DNA from: Mercenaria mercenaria | Taxonomy: Eukaryota > Mollusca > Bivalvia > Venerida > Veneridae | Direction: 5' to 3' | Assembly (NCBI RefSeq): GCF_021730395.1 | Contig: NC_069371.1 | Coordinates: 49,052,001-49,116,000 of the forward strand | DNA: 64,000 nucleotides | Shown: positions 11,384 through 23,261 of the stretch, in pieces | Layout of the letters: each line of letters starts with the position of its first letter | Numbering within the stretch: the first letter of the stretch is position 1 | The notes under the pieces: model-generated | The model's input: only the letters and a program-made list of their open reading frames with translations | Databases searched by the model: none | Told to the model about the DNA's origin: nothing | Translations under genes and position numbers: made by a program

Positions 11384-13545
11384 ACTGGCCATAGTATATC
11401 TATGGAACGCCCTAGCTGCCTAGCGCTATATGCTGTACATATACCGGTATATGAAATGCCTCTACCCTTATATACAGTATTTATACATGAACCTGTATAG
11501 GCGGTGCGTCCATCTGTATTTGCGGTAATTTCAACTATGTATATGGTTGTTTCAACTGTATACATGTATGTGGTGCTTTTAATAGTATATGCGGTGATTC
11601 CATCTGCATTTGTGGTCTGTTTAACTTTATATGCAGTTCTTTCTACTGTATATGTGGTGCATTCAATTGTATATGTGGTGTTTTCAACTGCATATGCTGT
11701 GCTTGTAACATTGAATCGGAATTACTTTATGTGCGGTGTTTTCAACTTTCACCTGTATATGAACTACCTGCAACTGTATGTGCATTTCTTTTAAATTTAC
11801 GTGCGTTGATATTAACTTTATATGTGGCGCATTGCATTGTATATGTGATGCTTTCAGCTGTATATACGGTTAATTTAATTGTATATGCTGTACCTTTATA
11901 TTTATATCCGGTGTTTCAACTTTATATGCGTTGCAACCTACATTATGAGATTTGAGTATTACGAAAGTTAACGAATATTGCCGAAAACATCCGACATAGG
12001 ATATTATTCGAGGGCATTCTGCCTCTTCTAGGCATACAGACACTAAATAGGAAAATGACACGCGCATAATAGCGAATTCAAATAGTCCCCCGTTGTTTTG
12101 CTCTTTAGAGCTATTTTCCATATTTTTCTTTGCGTTTTCTTTGTTGAAATCACATTTCAAATTTATTCTTGACATGTAGGTAGAATTTTCATAATGAAAA
12201 AATAACATTTTATATTTTTTCATAGATACTTATATCATACACAACCACTGCAATTTTTCAGCTGATTTTGCAGTTTGCGTGTTTGACTGAAAATATTTTT
12301 CTTGCATCAAAGATGATGCCCACTTTTTTATTTTTATTCAGCACTGAGAATATTCTTCAAGAAAATGTAAGTTACAGACATTCAAAAATCGGTCCTAATG
12401 TGTGCTTCAGCCATTGGAAACAGTATGTCAATTTTATATAGAACAAAAAAAGAACAGCTATTAAGTGTGTTGTAACCTATAAGGGAACATTGGTAAACAT
12501 AGAAATCTGGCCAGATAAGGGAGAAAATGAGCTACTTTGATTAGAGTTTGATAGAAAATGACAAATTTATTGCCCTAAACATTCAAAGTCAAGCAATGAC
12601 AGTTTACAAACAATATCTGTGCTATTTTATAAATTTTAAATTTTGAAGGATATTGTTCTTAACAATTTTTCTCCAAGATACACATACTGTCCATTCTGAT
12701 ATTTATCGGTGTAGCTTTGTACATGTATGAAGTACTATGTCAAATGTTTTCGGCGAAGCTCGTTATTTTTCGTAATAAACTGTATCCTCATAATTTTGTT
12801 TCACCATAATGAAGTTTGCACCGCATATACCTTTGATATCACCACAAATAAAGTTGAAAACACCGAATATGAAAATCGATTACACATAATGAAAAGAGGA
12901 CCAACGAAAGGGGAAACAACCGCATATACCGTTAAAAGCACTGCATACACATTAGAAAGCACCACATAAAAAGCTGAAATCACCGTATGTGCAGCTGAAA
13001 CTACCGCATGAAAATGTAAAACCAATCCCTATACAGCTGCAAGTACCACGTATACAGTAAAAAGCATATTATATAAAGTTAAAAGCACACCATATGAAGT
13101 TTAAAACATCGCATATTAGTGTCAAAAGCAAAACACATAAAGTGAAATTCATCGTATATACAGATAAGAGCATCCCATATACAGTTAAATCCGCATATAG
13201 TTAAAAGTACAGTAAACAAAGTTAAATGCATAGCATATACAGATAAAGACGACGCATACGAAGTTGAAAGCACCACATATTAAACAATTTTAAATGATCG
13301 CATACAAGGTTTAATATACCGCACAATCAGATGAAAGCATTGTATATACATGTACATCTAAAAGAACCGCTTATAAAGTTAAAAAAACGCACATACTGAT
13401 GAAAGCAACCCGCAACACAGTGTCAAGTGCATTATATACATGTATAAGCATTGCACATACAAGTAGAGGCTCTTCATACAATGATATATGTCCAGCATAA
13501 AGTGCTATATCAACATCAGAAGACAGCTATGGCCTTCCATAGTTT
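11384..13545. mobile_element. Foldback element with minisatellite arms
   Basis: The left arm (about 11384-12000) and right arm (about 12730-13545) are inverted copies. Matched outer blocks are TGCTGTACATATA (left) and the complement of TATATGTCCAGCA (right), followed on both sides by a GCCTCTAC block. Matched inner blocks are GCCGAAAACATCCGACATAG (left) and the complement of CTATGTCAAATGTTTTCGGC (right). Each arm carries a diverged 21-bp tandem repeat, GTATATGTGGTGCTTTCAACT on the left. It reads as the complement on the right, where units are like GCATATACCGTTAAAAGCACT. The loop (about 12000-12730) has no recognisable transposase. The structure resembles Drosophila FB and sea urchin TU foldback elements. 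Confidence 0.75.
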
Positions 13546-13935
13546 CTGATTTTATTTTTATGCCTATTGACAGTGTTAACGATAATATAGATAGGCTGCT
13601 GAAGGAGACATTTTGGATGCACAAATTAGGTACAGGGACCCAATTCAAAGACTGTGTATAACATACAGTTACTCACATGACATTATTGTATTATTTTCTC
13701 CAAATAATTATTTGTTACAAGCATTTCAGTTATTACTGGTACTTTTATATTGTTTACTTTCATGGCAGTCATCAGTAGTATTATTGAATCTTATTGATTC
13801 TGACTTGTCATTGTAGACATACTTTTGTGACACTATTTAACTATTGATTTGTTTTCAATTTTTTAATTACACAGTTAAATCATATTCATATTATAATATT
13901 TTTTCATATAATAGTAATTTTCTGATAGTTATAAT

Positions 13936-15000
13936 ACGAGGATTGTTCAAATATGAATGCATCTAAGCACATAAAATATATCCTTGATAGATTTCAATGA
14001 AAATTTTATTTGGTCCCCTCGAAGTATTCACCTCCAATAGATATGCAAAGTTTCAGTCTTCTAATCCAATCCTTGAAGGCATTTTCATAGTCTTTTCTAG
14101 GTATACTATGAAGACACTGGAATATTGCAGAACCGAGGTGTTTGCGCTGCACAAATTTTCAAACAGAAAGGTATTTTTTGAGCCTTTGGAACAAAAAGAA
14201 GGCACACGGGGCAAGGTCAAGCGAATAAGGAGGGTGAGAGAGCACAACAACATTTTCCTGCTTCAGAAAGTCTTGTACAATAGACGCCTTGTGCGATGAC
14301 GCTTTGTCATGTAGCAATCTGACATTGGCCAAACCAGTTGCGGGTCTTCGATTTTTGTAATATTTCTTCAGTTTTAGAAGAACTTTAGTCTTATAAAACT
14401 TCGCATTTACGGATTTGCCTTTAGGTACAGCAACCTGAATGGCAGGACCCTGTGCTGTGAAGAATATGGCATACATTACCTTCTTGGCACTAATGGTCCG
14501 CTTTGCAATGCATGGTCTATTGCCAGACTTTGTTGCCCATATTTTGTTCTAAATCTTTCGTTTGGGCTCAAAAAAGTGAACCCATGTCTCGTCACCAGTG
14601 ACGACATTTGCGAAAGACCGTGCATTGTAATTTGAAAACTGTTTAAGCAACAATTTTGCGCATTGCACGCGTGCCTTTTTCTGCTCATCTGTCAACAGAT
14701 GGGGAATCCATCTAGTACAGATCTTTCTCATTTTCAAATTACGTTTTAGAATTATATGAGCTGCTCCTAATGAGATGCCAACCATACTAGCTATTTGCCT
14801 AGCGGCGTATCTTGCATCAGTAGCAACTATTTCTTTCACTCTAGCAACCATCTTTGCAGACGTTGCTGTTTTCGGCCCACGGTCATGTGGTGCATCTGTT
14901 GAAACTAACCCACATTTGAATTTCTTAAACCAACGAATAACTCTTCTCGAAGATTTACGTGAGATATAATAATCTCGATTATACAACGATATTCTACCTA
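13936..15000 (-). mobile_element. Mariner transposase remnant (inactive)
   Basis: The minus strand encodes a mariner-family DD34D transposase. The first open part (14986-14549) has helix-turn-helix sequence, then TRWIPHLLTDEQK and TGDETWVHFFEPKRK with the first catalytic Asp (codon 14593-14591). After one in-frame stop, reading continues in the same frame through KKVMYAIFF to a second open part (14476-14159). That part has HDKASSHKA with the second Asp (14308-14306) and HPPYSLDLAPCAFFLF. The third catalytic Asp, expected 34 residues after the second, is Ala (codon 14203-14201). The frame breaks again beyond 14159, where mariner C-terminal sequence is recognisable in other frames. An ACGAGGATTGTTCAAA-type terminal sequence is at about 13938 next to TA. 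No matching terminal repeat is visible on the other side, and about 45 N-terminal residues are missing. The copy is dead. Confidence 0.9.
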
Positions 15001-16204
15001 TTGGCTCGCGTCATACGGGCACAGATTCTACTGCATGGCTCGATTTATTTGCTCAGTTAAAAAAGAATGAAAAGTGTTGTATATTCGGCAATAAACAACG
15101 ATTGATGTACAAACCGGTGAGATTAAATCAATACGTCAATGATGACTTCAAATAGACGAATGACGTCCGATTTAGTACTATTTGGATTAATAAGGCTGAG
15201 TGTTATTTATATCATAGTGTTTAAATATAGTCATAAACAATGTTGTCTTGTGATTTTACTTCTGATTTAACACGGTTCATCGTTCACGTGCTTCGGATGC
15301 TAACGGCCGTGCGCTTTTGAATTCTTAACTGCAGTTACTCAGTTACTAATTAACGCGAAAGCATTGATTACTTAATAAAAGAAGGAAATCAGTCAACTAA
15401 TATTTTTTCTTATCTAATTCCCATGAAGTGATGTTGAGAAGTAAACCCTTGATGTAATATAAGACGCATTCATATAGATACATTTTGTACTATGATGCCC
15501 ATACCTAAACCAAAAGAGAACAAATCTGATTTTTATAGAGATGTTGTTTACAAACTTCGTTATATTTTAGTTATTGACAACTTTTTAAGTATAGTTTAGA
15601 AAAACAGAAACAGAAAAAATAATGATGTTATGAAGAGACTGTTTTGATACATACCATGTTTGGTGTGCAACCCTTTAAAAGTTAGATGCTCTGATGTCCT
15701 TGACAAACGTTTGGGGGGAAGGATGGGGTAGGGTAGGCAGGTTTTAAAGCAAGCTGTTTTAATCATTACCTTCTGGCCTGTTTTCTCAGTCCCTTAATAT
15801 TTATTTTTTGTATGTTTTGATAATGTTGTGATTTATATGCCATGATCTACGCAACCATTGCGTGTGTTATGGATTCACCTGGTGCCGATAACTGGATAAT
15901 TCCTTGTTGAGCTTTGCCACTGACCGTTTGGTGGCTGAGCAACTGTTCCTTCGTATATCTTGTTCTTACTCGTGGACCTCTTCTATGTATTTGTATGTGT
16001 ATTGTTCGCATGCGTGTCAATGCCTGGACTGCTCTGGACGGCTGCGTTCTTGGAACATATCTATCAATGTTTTGCATAGAACTGCCACGTTACATTTTCA
16101 GTGTTTCCCGTGTGAGATATTACGCTTCTGATAAAAATACAGAGCGCTGAAAATTTTCTAGACTATTTATTTGGAGAAAAATACATAGATTATGTCAAAG
16201 CAAA
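15001..16204. other. Intergenic, no gene seen
   Basis: No supportable gene. A minus-strand 76-residue open frame at 15847-16077, rich in Arg, has no recognised motif or splice context. A polyadenylation signal in the minus sense (TTTATT at 16166-16171) lies 34 bp past the stop of the neighbouring VWC gene and probably serves it. Confidence 0.5.
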
Positions 16205-19200
16205 TTATGTAATTATAACATTTGGAGCAGCTCCCTCCTCTACGCACATAGTCCACCTTAATTCTTGTACGTTCAACGGTATTGCTCTGCTCGCGCAGAA
16301 CGCGTTCTCGAACCATTCACCCAAGCAAATGCATAAGCGGTCACCAACTTCGTGTAACCCGCCATACGGAATAGCTATCCCGTCTGCTAAACATGTCTTT
16401 CCTGTTATAAAGATACAACATTTTAAAATCATAATGTTTGTAAAATCTAAACATAGATAAGGAATGTGCGTAAAAACTATATTGCTGTTTTAGTCCTATG
16501 GAACAGTTGCGCTAACTGGTGTACCCATGTGTGCACGTACCTGCAATCCCATTATGATATTGAAATAATGCAAAAGCTGAAATGTTAAGTTGACAGAAAG
16601 GGTAAGAAACAAAACGTTTAATTATAGGAATACGGTTTCATTTTATTTCTTTGATTTCTGAATGAACAACGCTATTGATGGTATCATTTAATGATACTTA
16701 TATATTTTGTATTCTGTTAGCAGTTATTTCATTGGATCATATTATATATACGAAACTGGGTGAGGTGGGGGTCTTCTTGTTAAGAAACTTGGAGAACTAT
16801 CTTGCTACAACATTAAATGAGATTTTAAGGCCAAATTACCTTTTGGGCAGCTATAACCGCATGTTTCATTCCTAACAGGATCAACACACTGTAGCTTTTC
16901 TGCTGGACATTGGATTTCGTCGCACTTCACATTTCCATTTGAACATGTGCAACCGTCACATCTGTCGCCGAAATGACCTAGATATTAAAAAATATCAAAT
17001 TAAATTCATTGAGATGCTGAAATAAAAAGTATGCCAGTGACAAATTCCACCAAAGAAGTAACTATGGCATCTCGGATTACTAAACCATTTAACTTTTACA
17101 TTTATTTCGACTCTGTGACATGTTTACAAAATGTTGGGTTTTTTTGTGTGTATGGTGGATAGATCAAAGCTGTTTCAATCAATATAGAATATAATATAAA
17201 TCCGATTTTTAAAAATAATTTTATGATAAAAAGGAATTTTCTTTAAATGGAATAGATAGGACAGTATTCTTGTTTTTTTGTTGTTGTTTTTTTTTGTTAA
17301 AGGAAGACTCATTTTTTTCCTATAAAGAAAAAAAATTCAATAGAAGCAAACTAACTTAAAAGGTCAACAGTATGAGCATTCTGTATATATTGTTACAGGT
17401 ATGGAAAGATCAGGGTATATTCAATGTCAGATATATATTTTACGTCGAATATCAAATTACATGTGAAGATCTTCACACTTCCCGGCAAAAATGTTCAAAA
17501 ATAAATCGCTTTAAGTCTTGACAACAATTAACAGAAAGAAAACAGTATTATATTTTTAAAAAGCTTGCTTCAAACCTTCAGGTATCATTTGCCCTTTGTA
17601 TCTGCAACCACACTGAGGACAACACGAATTATCTTCATATATGTGCAGCCGCCTTGGACAAGCGGGATACATGCATTTCACTGCGCTGCATTCGTGATCG
17701 CACGTAGGGCAACAGGCATCAGATGGGAATATTTGTTTTTTCCTTCCGCAGGTGAGTTTTGGACATCTCCGTTGCTTGCATATAACGCCGCCATTAAGGA
17801 GGCATCTACATTGTCGGCACTTGTCAAAAGGGTCATCAAAGAGTCCTAAAGTATCAGCGTAAAGTTAAACATTTAGCACCATGCTTTATACAGGATAGGT
17901 TTGTCTGCTCATACTGAGTTTTTAAACGAGTTAAACGTCAGTGTTGTTACACTAGAGTAATATCAAAATTTCATATCAGATTGTTTCTGTTAAAACACGC
18001 TTGCGTTAAAATGACGTCATCTTAACGTGCAATGGAGTCGATATTTTTGTTGCGACCCAGAAAGAGCGCTTCTAATTTTTATCTACAGTTTTATTTATTA
18101 TAAAGCATTCTAGATTTGAAATTATGTAAAACAAAATAAGCTATGCCCTCGTAAAATTATTTCGCGGATGGTTAACCTATTTTCGTGCATTAATAACGTT
18201 AAAACACGGTTGGTCTATACATTATTTCCTAAGTGAGATATATAGCAAAACTGTGTTTTAACACTTATTTATGCATGATGGACGGTTGTACGTCGGGCGT
18301 AATAAATTCACGTGGGCGCAGCCCGAGTGAAATTATTTGTACGACGTGTCTTAAACAGTAGATAAAATATAGTTGCGCTCTTTCTTGGTCTTCCTTGGAA
18401 TGTGACATTTCGTTTTAAACATTAACAGTTTAAAATATTTGATCAAATTTGAAAGTTCTATTTCTCGATGCATACAAAATGTACACCGCGCTAAAGATCA
18501 TGTGGGCGTGACGTAAACATAATCTCGTTTTGATGATTCAGCATTGCTTGTCATATTAGAATATATAATCACTTCAACGACGTCATGGGTTAATTAATGC
18601 ATTACAGTGGAACAACAGATATAAATGCACTGGCACGAAGCTAAACTAGAACGCTGAAAAGAATGAATTGTAAAATAATGATAAGAAGTTTATAACAAAT
18701 TGCTTGGTTTTGTTTGGCTAAGGTTAGGGCAGTTTGTCAATAGGTCACCGAAATTATATTTTGTACACCTATTTTCGGTTCGGGACTTTAAAATGTCTTT
18801 AAGATAGTCGAAAATTTGAGAAAAGTATGTTCGAGATATTAGGTTTCAACGGTATAAAAACTGTTCATGATCATATGATCATATAGTGAGGAACAAGAGG
18901 TTTCTTACCCAATCTATGTTTCCCATTGGCTCCTTTACACACTATTCCTCTCGGATCATGGAGAGAACTCAGGCTGTACGAAAAGGAGTATGAATAAGAT
19001 TTACTGCTGCTGCTGCTGCTGCTGCTGCTCCTGCTGGTATCTAGGTCAACACTGCTCGATGATGAAGTCTCAATGTCACTGGATGTACGAGACATGCTTG
19101 TACGACTAACCCCAGATGAAGAACTTGTGTGTGATTCACTTGTTTTACTCTTACTTGTACGAGTGCCAGTTTTTGTTTCTTTCGTGTGTTTACTAGGTGA

Positions 19201-20373
19201 ACTGTAACTTGTAACAGATTTGTGCGACGTCTCTTTGCTGCTTTTCTTAGACGACTTCGACTTTATTGATGTAGCCTTCGTGGATTTTGAAACTGACTTT
19301 TTGGTGCTCTTACTCTCATGCGTCGATTTTACAGATTTAGACTTAATTGATGGAACCTTCGTGGATTTTGAAACTGATTTTTCGGTGCTTTTACTCTCAT
19401 GCGGAGACTTTACAGATTTAGACTTAATTGATGAAACCTTCGTGGATTTTGAAACTGATTTATCGACGCTCTTACTTTCATGCGGAGACTTTACAGATTT
19501 AGTCTTTTTTGATGAAACCTTCGTGGATTTTGAAACTGATTTGTCGACGCTCTTACTGTGATGCTTAGACTTAACAGATTTAGTATTTTTTGAGGGAGAC
19601 TTCTTGGATTTTGAAACTGATTTGTGGACACTCTTACTGTAATGCTTAGACTTAGATTTAGACATTTTTGATGAAGATTTCTTGGATTTTGAAACTGATT
19701 TGTCGACGCTCTTACTGTAATGCTTAGACTTAGATTTAGACATTTTTGATGAAGATTTCTTGGATTTTGAAACTGATTTGTCGACGCTCTTACTGTAATG
19801 CTTAGACTTAGATTTAGACTTTTTTGATGAAGACTTCTTGGATTTTGAAACTGATTTGTGGACGCTCTTACTGTAATGCTTAGACTTAGATTTAGACTTT
19901 TTGCTCTTGCTGCTTTTACCTTTAGACTTCACATATTTTGAATGTTTAGATTTACTTTTGTCCGAGGATTTCGATTTATGTGACTTATGCGATCCATGTT
20001 TGGAAACATATTTCACGGCTGTGTCTTTAGAACCTGATTTCTTTGACTTGCCTGACTTTGAGGATTTTTTGCTATATTTACTGACTGATTTATGGTTCCA
20101 CTTGAAACCTTGTTTTGACTTTGCAGCGTGTTTTACGACGTTCTTCAATGTGTTGGAGATTACATTATTATTGACTTGATTATTCGTTTGTGGTACATGT
20201 TGCTTGGCATGGCTCACCTTTTTCGACGATACTTTTCCATGAGATGCCTTCGATTTACTTTTACCACTTGAATGACTTTTTGACTTGTGTTTCGATCCGC
20301 CTTTGGACTTCTTACATTCGCATATAAGCACAAGAGCCAGTACAAGTAAAATTATCCAGAGTTTTGCCTTCAT
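16205..20373 (-). CDS. Secreted Lys/Ser-repeat protein with C-terminal VWC domains
   Basis: Four coding exons: 20373-18909, 17845-17576, 16977-16840 and 16401-16205, all joined in phase 1 at GT/AG borders, give 689 aa. ATG at 20373 opens a signal peptide (MKAKLWIILLVLALVLICEC). A long Lys/Ser-rich region follows, with eight tandem repeats at residues about 160-385: four of 26 aa containing KHYSKSV(H/D)KSVSKSKK, then four of 27 aa containing HESKS..KSVSKSTK. Next come Ser/Thr-rich sequence and a poly-Ser run (about 448-457). The C-terminal third is Cys-rich. VWC 1 includes DKCRQCRC, VICKQRRCP and CCPTC. A second VWC includes FGDRCDGCTCSNG and CDEIQCP. Partial Cys modules lie between and after them. 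TTACTTCAG just before the ATG looks like a splice acceptor, so a 5' untranslated exon is likely. TTTATT at 16166 would be the poly-A signal. Extracellular location follows from the signal peptide. A role in shell, mucus or adhesive matrix is inferred from composition only. Confidence 0.85.
18296..18350. repeat. Short quasi-palindrome in intron 1 of the VWC gene
   Basis: The sequence AATAAATTCACGTGGGCG folds against CAGCCCGAGTGAAATTATT, giving a hairpin with arms of about 17 bases. A similar AAAATTATTTCGCGG block lies at about 18153. It is probably the end of a small MITE, although no full element could be delimited. Confidence 0.4.
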
Positions 20374-20550
20374 TGTGGTCTGAAGTAACAAAGAATGGTA
20401 ATGAAAATATGGATAAAACGTCCCTTAGTTTTCTGTTAAAACAAAAAAAAAGAGTGAAAAACCTCTTTAAAATGAGACGCTCATTAATCAAACTAAACAT
20501 AAAACATAATTTGACGTGGTGGAATCTTGTCAACATTAATTTTTGATATC

Positions 20551-20732
20551 GAGTGATGGTCTGATGGTTAAGGTGTTGACCGCTCAACCCAGGGGTCGTG
20601 GGTTCAAGCCCCACGGGGTTCATGATCATGCCACCTCGTATGACACCAATACTGTTTTTTTTTCCAGAAGCGGACTCGAGAGTGGTTCAGATAAGCTTAA
20701 AGCTTTCATCACAATCGAGCTTAAACAAATTA
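20551..20732 (+). repeat. tRNA-derived SINE next to the VWC gene
   Basis: The tRNA-like head has GGTCTGATGGTTAAGG as A box and GGGTTCAAGCCCC as B box (about 20556-20622). A non-tRNA body follows, with GAAGCGGACTCGAGAGTG and ATCGAGCTTAAACAAAT near the end. The copy lies within 400 bp of the VWC gene start codon, in its 5' intron or promoter region. Confidence 0.65.
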
Positions 20733-21188
20733 GCATATTAAAAAATATCAATGTTCAAATTTCTCATTCCACGATATCACATTTTGCTTTCAAAATTCCG
20801 CTTATTAAAATGAAAAGATTAGATAGATCGTTCAAATCTGTGAGTGGCAACAACTCATCAAAAATTTAAATCAAAATAGAAATTTTGTGTACGGCATGTA
20901 TATGTTTTAAAAGCTAAATTGACATATTACTTTTGAATGTTGAGAGACAATATGAAAAGTTACTTAACCACGTATATTTGATTTCATCAATAAAGCAATA
21001 AAAAATCTGTCTTCTCATGGTACATGGGTGTTTTGGATTTTCAGGTGTGAAGACAACGCAAACTGTATTTTAATTCTATATATCATAGAATATGCTTTTG
21101 TTTTTAATATCTTAATTACAGTGTAGCCGTTTCTTGATTCTCCATGTAAACAACAAAAGCACTGATTTTCCTGTCTTGAAATTACATT

Positions 21189-21425
21189 TGAGCCGTGCCA
21201 TGAGAAAACCAACATAGTGGGTGTGCGACCAGCATGGATCCAGACCAGCCTGCGCATCCGCGCAGTCTGGTCAGGATCCATGCTGTTCGCTTTTAAAGCC
21301 TATTGGAATTGGAGAAACTGTTAGCGAACAGCATGGATCCTGACCAGACTGCGCGGATGCGCAGGCTGGTCTGGATCCATGCTGGTCGCAAAGCCACTAT
21401 GTTGGTTTTCTCATGGCACGGCTCA
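21189..21425. mobile_element. 237-bp palindromic MITE, copy 1
   Basis: The element is one long inverted repeat from TGAGCCGTGCCATGAG to CTCATGGCACGGCTCA, with arms of about 95 bp. The arms hold CCAACATAGTGG and GACCAGCATGGATCC, and a short AT-richer loop separates them. Two further full-length 237-bp copies occur in this window. No coding capacity; open frames across it are artefacts of the palindrome. Confidence 0.85.
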
Positions 21426-21671
21426 TTTAATTTATTGTTGATTGAATAAAATTAATGCTTTATATTATCGGCATCATTGACCAAATAATCCAACATGGAA
21501 GTATTTTTATATTTATATTTACGTTTCATAAATTGAATATTTTATTGACTTGAATAGTTAATTTACTAGTTAAAGTAGATTCTCAGACATGCAAATATTT
21601 GCATATGTTATAAACAAACATAGATCTAGGATGAGTATTACGTGATGTAGATATAACATGTCAATAAAGAT

Positions 21672-22020
21672 GAGACCGCCTGAGTAATCTAGTGGTAGAG
21701 CGCCCGCGGGAGATCGTGGGTTCGATCCGTGGCCGCGTCGTACCGAAGTCGTTAAAATGTGTATAATTTGTTATATAATATAATGTGTTAAAATTATAGT
21801 AGCTTCCTCGCTTGACACTCAGCATTAAGAGGGTAGTGCTAGGACTGATCAGCCTGGTGACAGTATAATATGACTGGCTGGGATATCATGTCACGTGTCT
21901 ACGGCGGGATATTCCAGTGGGGTAGCACTATAAAGTTGGGCTCACTGCTACAAGTAGATATTGCCGTTTATGCTACACAAAATGTTGAAAAAGACGTTAA
22001 ACCCGAACACCCACTCAATA
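21672..22020 (+). repeat. tRNA-derived SINE, nearly full length
   Basis: The head has TCTAGTGGTAGAGCGCCC and GGGTTCGATCC boxes (about 21686-21738). The body includes GGCTGGGATATCATGTCACG, TATTCCAGTGGGGTAGC and CTCACTGCTACAAGTAGA. The 3' end is GTTGAAAAAGACGTTAAACC, the typical 3' end of this molluscan SINE type and probably borrowed from a LINE partner. Confidence 0.75.
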
Positions 22021-22499
22021 AAGATGATGAAAAAGTCGACGATTTGCTTAAGACTATTAAAACCGCGTTATCTACATATAGGCTTTATTTGTATATCGTT
22101 TGTGGTTTTTTTTAAGTACACAAATGTAAAGTTTTCATTCTACACACTTGTAAAGCGACACATACTTGATTTTTCCCGTGGAAAAATACATTTCACGATA
22201 TTTTCGAAAAGCCGTAGCTATTATGTTAATTTATATTATAATTGTGGATATGTAAAAAATGATGCAGGTCGGGTGCATTTCTTTCTCGAATTCGCAATAA
22301 TTACAAGTGGTTTCCTTGATATAAACTATTCATGTAATTTCGTTTTGTTCCATAAACAAACATTACTTTAAGTGAAAAACAAAAAAATGCCAATATCAAA
22401 GACGGAACAGGTAGAAAACTATTCAGTTCGTAAACAAATCTGAACATTGGAAAATCCACTTGGTTTCAGTATGTTCGAACTATGTATGTCAGAGCTGGT

Positions 22500-22870
22500 A
22501 CGTTTGAAAATATGTTGGCAACAAAATGTCTCGCACCGTCGCTCACGCCATGACGACACTACGAAAAGGACTACATAGCGCCGTGCGCGCACCAAAGCGA
22601 CATAACAAAACAGCATATTTCATCTTGGCGCACGCGCCAACATACCAATACACCAAAACAAAATCTTTATAAATGATTCGTCTATCAACGCAAAATAAAA
22701 TGTTTCATTCTGTCGCGTTTTATGGTTGTTAGTTTGGTTCGGGCGCCAAAATGACACACAATGCTTTAGAGATTTTATTATGCCGCGTTGACTCGGACGC
22801 AAGGACAGCAACGAAACGGGCTACAAAAGCCAATTGCACGCCAACGCGACATAGTGAAGTGTCCTTAATC
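22500..22870. repeat. GC-richer unclassified repeat-like segment
   Basis: A run unusually rich in GCG/CGC for this window contains CGCACGCGCCAAC, GCGTTGACTCGGACGCAAGG and CACGCCAACGCGAC. The composition break on both sides suggests an inserted repeat. I cannot name the family, and no second copy occurs in the window. Confidence 0.35.
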
Positions 22871-22937
22871 AGCCACCATATGAAGGTGATATTATATCAA
22901 CATAAAGTTTGAGATTGAGCTCAATTAATGGTGATCA

Positions 22938-23020
22938 GGCCATAATGAGTGAGTGAGTGAGTTGGGTTTTACGGCAAATCGACACAAAATGGTCATATAT
23001 CGCCGAGAGGCCATAATGAG
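22938..23020 (+). repeat. SINE 3' fragment
   Basis: GAGTGAGTGAGTTGGGTTTT plus ACGGC resembles a common molluscan SINE/LINE 3' segment. Only this fragment is present. Confidence 0.4.
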
Positions 23021-23261
23021 GTTGTATACCTAGCAACTATAACAATGTTTTCGTTTCGAACCGTACATGCGGCGTATACCGATTTTCCTCTCTAAATATT
23101 TTTCCTGCATGTGATACATGTTTTTGCTATATTTCATTTTGTCATAAAACTATATCTAAGACAGAAGTCGAATATTCAAATTATGGCAAAATATAATTTA
23201 CATTAATTGTACCGCTGCTCTTTGTTATGTACATCACAATACCTGTATAGTCAATAAATTA

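Noticed and set aside
11374-13276. Val/Tyr-rich open frames such as those with VYVVHSIVYVVFSTAY
   Set aside because: The 21-bp repeat is seven codons long, so frames stay open across the foldback arms. There is no start, signal or splice context.
15847-16077. A 76-residue Arg-rich minus-strand frame
   Set aside because: No recognised domain, no exon context and no relation to the VWC gene next to it.
19220-20179. Asp/Phe-rich open frames on the plus strand
   Set aside because: They are the antisense of the Lys/Ser repeat exon, whose minus-strand reading has a signal peptide and spliced VWC exons.
20374-20391. An earlier start for the Lys/Ser protein at 20391
   Set aside because: That codon is TTG, and the intervening bases contain a splice-acceptor-like TTACTTCAG. 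The ATG at 20373 starts directly at the signal peptide.
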